NCBI GenBank assembly: GCA_018240025.1
Contig: JAFEGM010000033.1
Coordinates: 1-44,041 of the forward strand
Direction of reading: 5' to 3'
DNA from: Verrucomicrobiota bacterium
Lineage (GTDB): Bacteria > Verrucomicrobiota > Verrucomicrobiia > Chthoniobacterales > SZAS-18
DNA: 44,041 nt
Within the stretch, counting starts at the first letter, position 1, and every line of letters begins with the position of its first letter. Below are positions 17,441 to 25,979 of this stretch, piece by piece. The notes beneath the pieces were generated by a model. That model saw nothing but the letters and a program-made list of their open reading frames with translations. It did no database searches and had not been told where the DNA came from. The position numbers were made by a program, and so were the translations under genes.

Positions 17441-17480
17441 GGTTCCTCGAGGTCACCCGACCGCCTGCAGGCAGTGACGC

Positions 17481-19982
17481 CTACTTCCCCAGCGAGACCA
17501 GATTCGCGAACAGCCGGTACGAGCCGGGCACGCCCGCGGGGAACTGACGGAAGAAGGCGAGGCCGGTGTACACGAAGTAGCCGTTGCCCGTGCGGGCCAC
17601 GAGCAGGCCGCCTTCGAGGCCGTTTTCGCCGGGGTCGTTGAGCGAGAAGACCGGCCGCCAGGCGGGATCCCAACTGCCGGCGAAGTAGAGTCCGCGCTCC
17701 TGCACCCAGCCTTTGAAGTCGTCGGGCCCGAGATTGTTCGGCCCGAGCACCACGGGATGCGGCGGCTGCAGAATGCGAACCTCGGCGGTTTCGTCGGTCA
17801 CGCGCTCGCGCGAGAGCTTGATCGGCAGCGGACCGACCTCGCGCACCTTGAGATCGGTGGTGTGATACTGCACCACCACCACGCCGCCCTTCGCGGCATA
17901 GGCGCTCAACTCCGCCAGCCAGGCGGGCGAGCGGTCGGAGGTGTTGAACGTGCGCACGCCCAGCACGACGGCGTCGAACTGCGCCAGCGCGCCGGCCTGG
18001 ATGTCGGCATCGGCCAGCGTCGCGACCGTGCAGCCGAGCTGCTCGAGACCGGCCGGGATGTCGTCGCCGGCACCCGGGATGTAGCCGATCTTCCGCGCGG
18101 TCACCTGGACGTCGACCCGCGCCAGGCGGGTCTCCGCCGGCGGCAGGAGCGTGAGCGTACCGATGTGCGGATAGTGGATGCGCTGCCGGGCGTAGGAGTC
18201 CTTCCGGCCGCCCACGCTCGTGACCGCGCGCAGCTGGCCGGTCGAAGTGCCGGCCGGCGGAGTAACGGTGAATTCGAAGCCGAGTTCATCGGACTGCGTC
18301 TTCAACGCGAACGGCAGCGACGCCGGCTCGACCTTCCAGCCAGCCGGTGCCTCCAGCGCGAGCTCGCCCTGGGCGGCGCCGCTGGTGGCCTGCAGACGGA
18401 CCGCCACCTTGCGCGGCTCGGCCTTCGGGAAGACGAGGAACGGATGCGCGAAGGCCGCGACCACGGGCGGCGCAATAACCAGCGGCTCGCGGACCTCGCC
18501 CTCGACCCGGTCGTTGCGGCGTTGGCGCACGGGCAGCTCGAAGCTCAGCTCCTCGCCCTCGATCGCCACGACGGCGTCGTAGGCAATGGCCGGCGCATTC
18601 TCCGGCGTGCCGATGAGCTGCTGGTCCGCGACCTCGAACGTGCCGTCGGTGCCGGGCTTCTGCAGCCAATACGGCTGCGTGATCGGCAGATCCGCCGGCA
18701 GCTTCACGTTCAGCTCTTTCTTGAAGAGCGAGGCGGCTGTGAGCGCGGTGTCGAGCGTCAGAGTTTCGCCGGTGGCGCGATTGCGGGCCGACTTCCAAGT
18801 CACATTCACGCCGGCCTGGCTGATCCCCTCGAGCGCGATGGCCAGTTCCTGCCCCGGACTCGCCGTGGCGCGGGTGGCGACCGCTTCGAGATGCAGGCCG
18901 AGGCAGGCGGCAATCAGGCGTTCGACCTCGACGAGCTTGGCCGCGGTGTAGGCCTCGGCCGGCAGCTTCCGGAGCGCCTTGCGCAAGGCCAGCAGGCCCG
19001 GCACGGAGGCGGCGGGTTTGCGGGGCTGGAAGGACTTCTGCAGCGCCTCGATCTGCGCCGCGATGCCGCTGGCGCCGGGCACGCGGGCCCAGGTGGTGTC
19101 GACGCCGTCGAGTGGCGTCTTCTCGCCGGGTTCGCCGGCCAGGAGCTTGAAATACTCCTTCCGCTCGCCGCGCGAGACCGACATGCCGAAGCCCTGGCTC
19201 TTGTGCATCGAGCGGCTGGCGGCCGAGATCTCGCCATAGGCGCGGCCGAGCAACGGATCGAATCCGCCCGCGTCGAAGCTCAAGTAGTCAGCCGCATTGA
19301 ACGGCTGCCTCGAGGCCTGGAAGAAGAACTGCGAGGTGTTCCAGACGATGCGCCGCGCCTTCCACGGCTGCACGTATTTGAGCTGCTCCGGGTAGCGTTG
19401 CGGATCGGCCGCGGCGGTGAATGCCTCCACGGCGAGGATGGCCGAGGCCATGTGGTGACCGTGGGTGTCGCGATACTCCGGGCTGAAGCGCGTGACGATG
19501 ACATCGGGCCGGAAGCGCCGGATCGTCCAGACCGTGTCGGCCAGGATCTTGTCGCGATCCCAGATGCGCATCGTCTCCTCCGGGTTCTTGGAATAGCCGA
19601 AGTCGTTCGCGCGGGTGAAGAACTGGCGGCCGCCGTCGACCCGACGCGCGGCCAGCAGTTCGTGGGTGCGGATGAGGCCGAGCGCCTCGCGCAGTTCCGA
19701 GCCGATGAGGTTCTGCCCGCCGTCGCCGCGGGTGAGCGAGAGGTAGGCGACGTCGAGCTTGGCCGAGTTGGAGAGCCAGCCGATGAGGCTGGTGTTCTCG
19801 TCGTCGGGATGGGCGGCCACGTAGAGCACCCGCCCGAGCACGCTCAGGCGGTGCAATCCGTGTTCGATCTCGGCTGCGTTCATGGCAGGCGGGAGGCGCG
19901 GCGGCACGGGCGTATCCGCGAGCGCAACGCCCGCGCACAGGACCGCGGCCGCGCGGAGGAGAAATCCGCGCGGGTGGGTCAT
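17481..19982 (-). CDS. Exported PIG-L family (LmbE-like) deacetylase with C-terminal NEW3-like and GATase-like regions
   Basis: An 833-residue protein with signal peptide MTHPRGFLLRAAAVLCAGVALA. Residues about 50-290 are a PIG-L/LmbE zinc deacetylase: AHPDDE (57-62) and the second metal site RDTHGHH (H174, H177) are intact, so N-deacetylase activity on an N-acetylglucosamine-type or similar sugar conjugate is likely. Residues about 490-620 look like an immunoglobulin-like NPCBM-associated (NEW3) domain. The end (DAVVLGVRTFNTSD...GGVVVVQYHTTDLKVRE...GNGYFVYTGLAFFRQFPAGV) resembles a ThuA/glutamine-amidotransferase-like fold. This long architecture recurs in Bacteroidota and Verrucomicrobiota. 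It starts four bases after the DUF2911 stop, so the two form an operon. The substrate is unknown; location is periplasmic or outside the cell. Confidence 0.85.
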   Translation of the reverse strand: MTHPRGFLLRAAAVLCAGVALADTPVPPRLPPAMNAAEIEHGLHRLSVLGRVLYVAAHPDDENTSLIGWLSNSAKLDVAYLSLTRGDGGQNLIGSELREALGLIRTHELLAARRVDGGRQFFTRANDFGYSKNPEETMRIWDRDKILADTVWTIRRFRPDVIVTRFSPEYRDTHGHHMASAILAVEAFTAAADPQRYPEQLKYVQPWKARRIVWNTSQFFFQASRQPFNAADYLSFDAGGFDPLLGRAYGEISAASRSMHKSQGFGMSVSRGERKEYFKLLAGEPGEKTPLDGVDTTWARVPGASGIAAQIEALQKSFQPRKPAASVPGLLALRKALRKLPAEAYTAAKLVEVERLIAACLGLHLEAVATRATASPGQELAIALEGISQAGVNVTWKSARNRATGETLTLDTALTAASLFKKELNVKLPADLPITQPYWLQKPGTDGTFEVADQQLIGTPENAPAIAYDAVVAIEGEELSFELPVRQRRNDRVEGEVREPLVIAPPVVAAFAHPFLVFPKAEPRKVAVRLQATSGAAQGELALEAPAGWKVEPASLPFALKTQSDELGFEFTVTPPAGTSTGQLRAVTSVGGRKDSYARQRIHYPHIGTLTLLPPAETRLARVDVQVTARKIGYIPGAGDDIPAGLEQLGCTVATLADADIQAGALAQFDAVVLGVRTFNTSDRSPAWLAELSAYAAKGGVVVVQYHTTDLKVREVGPLPIKLSRERVTDETAEVRILQPPHPVVLGPNNLGPDDFKGWVQERGLYFAGSWDPAWRPVFSLNDPGENGLEGGLLVARTGNGYFVYTGLAFFRQFPAGVPGSYRLFANLVSLGK

Positions 19983-19986
19983 GTGA

Positions 19987-20859
19987 TTACTTCTCGAGGC
20001 TGGCGAGGAGCTTCTTGTCCTGTTCGAGCTCGGCCTTGAAGATCTGGTCGCTGGCCGAGTGCACTTCGATCGCCTGCTTCAGCGTGGCGATGGCACCCTT
20101 CTTGTCGCCGGACTTGATCTGCATGTTGGCCTTCGCGCGCATCAGCCACCAAGCCTTGCCATTCTTCTCGATGGCCTTGTCCATCCAGCCGATCGCCTTC
20201 GACAGGTCCTTGTTGTTGTCGAAGTAGAAGTTGGCCGCGCCGGAGTAGAAGCCGCCCGGCAGGTCTTTGCCGGAGGCGAGGGCGTCATCGATGAGCTTCT
20301 GCGTCTTGCTCGCGGTCGGCACGCCGATCTTCACGGCCACGCGGGTCTTCTCCCACGCGACGACGAGCTGCGCCGAGTCCTGCGTCAGGTCCTCCAGGCC
20401 AATGTGCAGCGTTTCGACGGCATCGCTCAGCTTGCCGGGCGTGACCTTGAGATTGGCCACCTCGTTCTCCTTCTTGTAGGTGGCGGTGCCCCACTGCTTG
20501 GTGTCGCTGGAGAGCATCACGCTCCATTCCTTTTCGCCCGGTACCGTGAAGAGCGAATACGTGCCGGCGGGCACCTCCTTGTCGCCGAACTTCACGGCAT
20601 CGCTGAACTTGATGGTCGTGTTGTTGTTGGCACCGGTGCGCCAGGGCTCACCGAACTTGACGAGGTCGCCGAAGATCTTGCGGCCCTTGGCGCTGGGGCG
20701 GGAGTATTTGATTTCGAAATCGGTCAGGCCGACGCGCTGCTGGAGCGTGGTCGCCGGGCTGGCCGCAGGGAATTCGATCCGCTCCTGCGCGGAGACGCGG
20801 ACGACGGCGGCGGAGGAGGCGACGAGCGCCAGACACGAGAGGATGAGGGGAGCTTTCAT
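19987..20859 (-). CDS. Exported DUF2911 protein with TPR-like tail
   Basis: A 290-residue protein with signal peptide (MKAPLILSCLALVASSAAVVRVSAQ). The DUF2911 core spans about residues 25-190, with family-typical phrases 'YSRPSAKGRKIFGDLVKFGEPWRTGANNNTT' and 'VPAGTYSLFTVPGEKEWSVML'. The C-terminal 100 residues contain helical pairs resembling two TPR units (AIGWMDKAIEKNGKAWWLMR, then GAIATLKQAIEVHSA). A TTG one codon upstream could also start it, but the ATG at 20859 is preferred. It is first in an operon with the PIG-L deacetylase. Function of DUF2911 is not established; a periplasmic binding role is a guess. Confidence 0.88.
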   Translation of the reverse strand: MKAPLILSCLALVASSAAVVRVSAQERIEFPAASPATTLQQRVGLTDFEIKYSRPSAKGRKIFGDLVKFGEPWRTGANNNTTIKFSDAVKFGDKEVPAGTYSLFTVPGEKEWSVMLSSDTKQWGTATYKKENEVANLKVTPGKLSDAVETLHIGLEDLTQDSAQLVVAWEKTRVAVKIGVPTASKTQKLIDDALASGKDLPGGFYSGAANFYFDNNKDLSKAIGWMDKAIEKNGKAWWLMRAKANMQIKSGDKKGAIATLKQAIEVHSASDQIFKAELEQDKKLLASLEK

Positions 20860-20970
20860 CAATGGGGGAATGCGAGTTGCAGGCCGGAACGGAGGCGCGT
20901 GGCGCGGCAGTGCAATCCAAATCGCGTCGCGACGATTGCGAAGTCCGTCGCGGGCGGGAGCGCAGCGAGG

Positions 20971-21030
20971 GGTTCACGCGAAGCAGCGAAGGGGGCGAAG
21001 GCACGAAGAAAGGTGCGAGGTGCGAGGTGA
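20971..21030. repeat. Intergenic repeat copy A: GCGAAG-type units plus GGTGCGA heptamers
   Basis: Begins GGTTCACGCGAAGCAGCGAA and continues as degenerate 8-9 base GCGAAG units, then 2.7 copies of the heptamer GGTGCGA (21012-21030). The first 33 bases match copy B (from 21403) at 31 positions, in the same orientation. The two copies flank the 97-residue ORF. Non-coding; resembles the short intergenic repeats of Opitutus-like genomes. Confidence 0.7.
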
Positions 21031-21100
21031 TCCATGCGTAAGTCGGTGTGCTGGATCCGAACTGGACAGACCGGCGAGCACTGCCTACCGCTCGTGGAGC

Positions 21101-21394
21101 ATGCCTGAAGAACCGCCCCGGCCGCTGACCGAGCATCCGCTCTGGCGCTATGCGGGCATTCTGCTGGCCTCGCTCTTCGGCCACGCGCTCTGCTTCTACC
21201 TGTTCCAAGTGGCATACGCGCCGGTGGTGGCACGCACGCCGGTGCCGGCGCGCATCTATCTGCCGGCGCCCGGGAGCGAGGAGGCCCGGCTGGTCGCAGC
21301 GTGGGCGGAGATGGCAGATCCGGCGCTGCCAGCTCTGCCAGGGCCCACGGACGACCAGCCGCCGAGCACGTATCGGCCGTCGTTCGCACGATAG
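21101..21394 (+). CDS. Small single-span membrane protein (97 residues)
   Basis: MPEEPPRPLTEHPLWRYAGI followed by one hydrophobic helix (about residues 17-40) and a proline-rich, mildly acidic outer region. The topology (short cytoplasmic start, one helix, proline-containing periplasmic part) is like the N-terminus of a TonB/TolA-type energy transducer, but no C-terminal TonB domain exists. It converges on an ExbB/ExbD-like pair, suggesting but not proving a shared motor. It is bracketed by two direct repeats (20971 and 21403). The start codon is not firmly fixed. Function unknown. Confidence 0.5.
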   Translation: MPEEPPRPLTEHPLWRYAGILLASLFGHALCFYLFQVAYAPVVARTPVPARIYLPAPGSEEARLVAAWAEMADPALPALPGPTDDQPPSTYRPSFAR

Positions 21395-21402
21395 GTGCTA
21401 AG

Positions 21403-21442
21403 GGTTCACGCGAAGCTGCGAAGAGGGCGAAGGAGCGAAAGA
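21403..21442. repeat. Intergenic repeat copy B: GCGAAG-type units
   Basis: GGTTCACGCGAAGCTGCGAA and following GCGAAG units repeat copy A (31 of the first 33 bases identical, same direction). It begins eight bases after the stop codon of the 97-residue ORF. The centre-to-centre distance to copy A is about 430 bases. Confidence 0.7.
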
Positions 21443-21533
21443 GAAGAGGACGGTGTTTTTCTCGCCTGGCGCTCTTCCGCACGGTTTGGCGGTGCCGCGC
21501 TCAGTGGGAGCCCCGCAGAAGTCCCTCCTATTT

Positions 21534-21558
21534 CACCTCTCACCTCTCACCTCTCACC
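21534..21558. repeat. Tandem heptamer CACCTCT x 3.6
   Basis: Three full and one partial copy of CACCTCT. The last full unit supplies the first base and the partial unit the remaining bases of the exbD-like gene's TGA stop codon (21554-21556 on the minus strand), so the array starts inside that gene's end. Read on the other strand the unit is GGTG-containing, like the GGTGCGA heptamers at 21012. Confidence 0.85.
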
Positions 21559-21958
21559 GACTGCTGCTCCCGGCCAGAATCACGGTGAACTGCTTCTCGA
21601 CGGCGCGATTGGCCACGGCGAGCACGGTCTCGTAGCTGGTGCCGCGGTCGGCCCGGAGGATGAGCGTGCGGGCGTCGCTGGCGGGCACGGCGGCGAGGGC
21701 GACGGACAATTCTTCGAGCGTGACGACCCGGTCGCGGTAGAAGATGCGGGTCGTTTCTCCGGAGACGATGCTGACCACGGTGGCCCCCTTCGAGGGTGCG
21801 ACCAGAAACGGCGAAGGCGGCGGGACGACCGCGATGCCGGGCTGGACGACGAAGGAGCGGCCGTAGGCGAGGAAGAAGCCAACCAGCAGAACCGTGCCGA
21901 TCAGGGGCGCGAAGAGCAGCGCGCCGGGCTTGGCGGGTTGCAGGCGCGGGAGGATCAT
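21554..21958 (-). CDS. ExbD/TolR-like protein lacking the membrane aspartate
   Basis: A 134-residue protein of ExbD/TolR layout: short cytoplasmic N-terminus, one membrane helix (about 13-33), and a periplasmic domain with the family pattern 'EELSVALAAVPASDARTLILRADRGTSYETVLAVANRA'. Known ExbD/TolR proteins carry an essential Asp in the helix (PLIDVVF...; Asp25 in E. coli ExbD). Here the aligned motif is PLIGTVLLVGFF with Gly21 (codon GGC), so the proton-relay residue is absent. It starts ten bases after the stop of the ExbB-like gene, in an operon. It may be a non-energised or altered motor component. Confidence 0.8.
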   Translation of the reverse strand: MILPRLQPAKPGALLFAPLIGTVLLVGFFLAYGRSFVVQPGIAVVPPPSPFLVAPSKGATVVSIVSGETTRIFYRDRVVTLEELSVALAAVPASDARTLILRADRGTSYETVLAVANRAVEKQFTVILAGSSSR

Positions 21959-21967
21959 GCGGACGAA

Positions 21968-22699
21968 CTAGCCCGCCTGGCCGTCGCGCCGGACGGGCGG
22001 CTCACCCGGAATCTGCCGCGCCTGCTGTTCGGCCGCCAGGGAGGCGGCGGCAGCCTGGAAGGAAATGATCGAGTCGCCCGCGGCCACTTCCGTCTGGGCC
22101 TCGGTGATGACGTGCAGGATGCCGGTGCCGGCGCGCTCCATGTCGTGGATGAGCGCATTGACCTGAGAGCACAAATAGCTGTGGGCGAAGTAGGCCGTGA
22201 TGGCGATGGCCAGGCCGCCGGCCGAGGTGATCAGCGCGCTGTAGAGCCCGGCGGAGAGATCGGCCGCGTTGGCGAACCCGCCCTGCGCATTCACCGCTGA
22301 GAAGGCCGAGAGCAGGCCGGTCACCGTGCCCAGCAGACCGATCAGCGGGGCGACGTGCGCGATGGTGGCCAGCAGCGGAAGAAAGCCTTCCAGTCGGGTG
22401 ATCTCCAGCTGGGCCGCCTCCTCGACATACTCTTTCCGCTCGGCGTGGCCCGCCCGATGGTGGGCGATGGCCGTGCGCAGCACGCGGGCGACCGGCCCCG
22501 GCGTGGCCTGGCACTCGCGGGCCGCTTCGTCGTAGCGCCCGGCGCGGATGAGATTGGTCAGGCCACGCAGGAGGTCGGTGACCGAGATGGTGGCGCGATG
22601 CAGGAAGAGCATCCGCTCAATGAAGATCGCGAGGGCCAGCACACTGACCGTCAAAAGCAGCCACATGAGTGGACCGCCTTTTTGCATGAGATCCAGCAT
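21968..22699 (-). CDS. MotA/TolQ/ExbB family proton-channel protein
   Basis: A 243-residue inner membrane protein with three helices (about 11-33, 107-131 and 153-175) and the large cytoplasmic loop after helix 1, as in ExbB/TolQ. Signature strings HVAPLIGLLGTVTGLLSAF (about 115-133) and SALITSAGGLAIAITAYFAH (154-173) contain the conserved channel-lining Thr residues (T125/T127 and T158). It forms the pentameric stator with ExbD-like dimers and normally energises TonB- or Tol-dependent processes. It is followed by the aspartate-less ExbD-like gene. It is upstream-isolated from htrA by a terminator, so it has its own promoter in 22700-22807, where I see no firm consensus. Confidence 0.9.
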   Translation of the reverse strand: MLDLMQKGGPLMWLLLTVSVLALAIFIERMLFLHRATISVTDLLRGLTNLIRAGRYDEAARECQATPGPVARVLRTAIAHHRAGHAERKEYVEEAAQLEITRLEGFLPLLATIAHVAPLIGLLGTVTGLLSAFSAVNAQGGFANAADLSAGLYSALITSAGGLAIAITAYFAHSYLCSQVNALIHDMERAGTGILHVITEAQTEVAAGDSIISFQAAAASLAAEQQARQIPGEPPVRRDGQAG

Positions 22700-22807
22700 C
22701 GTTCAGAGGGCGCGGGAGCGCGCCGGGGGGAGAAAGATGCCGAAAATGACCCCGGAGTCCAATCTCAATCCGTGTCTTGACCGGGCGGGAGCTTTCGCGC
22801 TGAAACG

Positions 22808-22835
22808 AAAAAGGCTGGCCGTCGCGGGCCAGCCT
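22808..22835 (-). terminator. Rho-independent terminator of the HtrA gene
   Basis: On the minus strand AGGCTGGCC-CGCGAC-GGCCAGCCT makes a perfect 9-bp GC-rich stem with a six-base loop, ending in a run of five T residues. It begins about 29 bases after the htrA stop codon. Confidence 0.9.
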
Positions 22836-22863
22836 GTAATCGGGAATGCTGTTAGCGGCGCGC

Positions 22864-24474
<1,611 letters not shown>

Positions 24475-24617
24475 TGGCGTGCGGGCAATAGACTCGTGCC
24501 CTTCCAGCCTTGTTCAAACCATACCCCCAGGGTGCTGACACGGTTCGCAAGATCTGTAAGCTTGATTATTACATATCCGACCGAATGCTTTCGGGCGTCA
24601 CGCGTCCTACCACCGCC

Positions 24618-25853
24618 ATGAACACCACTGCTCCGGCCGACACCGTCCGGACTTCCCCCGAAAAATCACCCTTCCACGCCTTCGTGCCGGCGCCCCGCGG
24701 GGGCCGTGGCCAGTGGGCGGACGTGCCGGAGGCCGATTGGAACAGCGCCAAGTGGCAGCTGAAGCATCGCGTCACCTCGCTCGAGCAATTGGAGTCTATG
24801 CTCACGCTGACGCCGTCCGAGCGTGCCGGCGTGGCCGTGGCCGGTTCGAAGCTGGCCCTGGCGGTCACGCCGCATTTTTTCAGCCTCATCGACCCGGACG
24901 ATCCGAACTGCCCCATCCGCCGGCAGGTGCTGCCGCGTTTCGAGGAGTCGCTCGTCCTGCCGCACGAGATGGCCGATCCCGTGGGCGAGGATGCCCACAT
25001 GCCGGTGCCGGGCTTGGTGCATCGCTACCCGGACCGCGTGCTCTTTTTGGTCACCGACCGCTGCGCCTCCTACTGCCGCTACTGCACCCGCAGTCGCGTG
25101 GTCAGCGGCGTGGGCGAGCAGGAACTGCGCACCAACTTCGAGGAGATCTACGCCTACCTGAAGGAACACACCGAGGTGCGCGACGTCCTGCTCAGCGGCG
25201 GCGATCCGCTTCTCTTCAGCGACGACAAGCTGGAGGGCATCCTCAAACGCCTCCGCGAGATCGAGCACATCGAGTTCATCCGCATCGGCACGCGCGTGCC
25301 GATTTTCCTGCCGCAGCGCATCACGCCAGAGCTGTGCGCGATGCTGCAGAAGTACCATCCGCTCTGGATGAGCGTGCACGTCAACCATCCGAAGGAGCTG
25401 ACCACCGAAGTGCGCGACGCCCTCGGCCGCCTGGCGAATGCGGGCATTCCGCTGGGCAATCAGAGCGTCCTCCTGCGCGGCGTGAACGACGACGCCCAGG
25501 TCATGACCACCCTGGTGCAGAAGCTCCTGCGCTGCCGCGTGCGGCCGTATTACATCTATCAGCTCGACCTGATCAAAGGCTCGTCGCACCTGCAGGTCAG
25601 CGTGCGCAAGGGTCTCGAAATCATGGAAGCGCTGCGGGGCCACACCACCGGCTACAGCGTGCCGCAGTATGTCATCGATGCCCCCGGCGGCGGCGGCAAG
25701 GTGCCCATCAATCCGAACTACGTGCTGCACCACGACCGCGAGCGGGTGGTCATCCGCAACTTCGAGGGTCGCGTCTTCGAATATCCGGAGCCGCGCGACT
25801 ACCCCAGCGCGAAGCCCGCGCCGCTGCCCATGCCGGCGGCGGAATGCGTTTGA
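24618..25853 (+). CDS. kamA: L-lysine 2,3-aminomutase (radical SAM, PLP-dependent)
   Basis: Converts L-alpha-lysine to L-beta-lysine. The 411 residues carry the radical SAM cluster motif C149-x3-C153-x2-C156 (CASYCRYC), 'LLSGGDPL' and the PLP lysine Lys361 in DAPGGGGK. Asp317 (YYIYQLD) and Asp354 (VIDAPGGGG) sit exactly 44 and 7 residues before the PLP lysine. These are the spacings of the substrate-binding Asp293 and Asp330 of the clostridial lysine enzyme, favouring lysine over glutamate as substrate. The start at 24618 is chosen over upstream ATGs for length agreement. It is divergent from htrA; the 143-base gap holds CTGACA-16-TAAGCT as a weak promoter candidate. Beta-lysine may serve lysine breakdown, osmolyte synthesis or EF-P modification. 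Confidence 0.9.
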   Translation: MNTTAPADTVRTSPEKSPFHAFVPAPRGGRGQWADVPEADWNSAKWQLKHRVTSLEQLESMLTLTPSERAGVAVAGSKLALAVTPHFFSLIDPDDPNCPIRRQVLPRFEESLVLPHEMADPVGEDAHMPVPGLVHRYPDRVLFLVTDRCASYCRYCTRSRVVSGVGEQELRTNFEEIYAYLKEHTEVRDVLLSGGDPLLFSDDKLEGILKRLREIEHIEFIRIGTRVPIFLPQRITPELCAMLQKYHPLWMSVHVNHPKELTTEVRDALGRLANAGIPLGNQSVLLRGVNDDAQVMTTLVQKLLRCRVRPYYIYQLDLIKGSSHLQVSVRKGLEIMEALRGHTTGYSVPQYVIDAPGGGGKVPINPNYVLHHDRERVVIRNFEGRVFEYPEPRDYPSAKPAPLPMPAAECV

Positions 25854-25979
25854 GCCTCGCTGAAGCTCGGCATAGGCGATAGGCGTTAGGCAATAGGCGA
25901 TAGCAGTCCGCCGCGGATGTGGCCGCCGTTATTGCCTATCGCCTATCGCCTATCGCCTATGCCGAGCTTCAGCGAGGCT
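25853..25979. repeat. Long inverted repeat built from ATAGGCG heptamers, between convergent stop codons
   Basis: The arms AGCCTCGCTGAAGCTCGG + CATAGGCGATAGGCG are perfectly complementary over 33 bp and continue for about 20 more with four mismatches, leaving a GC-rich centre of about 24 bases. Inside the arms the 7-mer ATAGGCG (GCCTATC on the other strand) repeats about three to four times. The outer ends fall inside the TGA of kamA (25851-25853) and the TAG of the convergent exoprotein gene (25978-25980). It could serve as a bidirectional terminator or transcript-end protector. Confidence 0.93.

Noticed and set aside
17757..20039. A 760-codon plus-strand frame opposite the PIG-L gene
   Set aside because: The minus strand has intact zinc motifs AHPDDE and HGHH, so the plus frame is a shadow.
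21534..21558. CACCTCT array as a CRISPR remnant
   Set aside because: Units are only seven bases with no spacers; it is a simple tandem repeat.
24538..24575. AT-rich patch before kamA as a riboswitch
   Set aside because: No conserved aptamer helices or expected motifs of the lysine riboswitch were found; only a weak promoter match.
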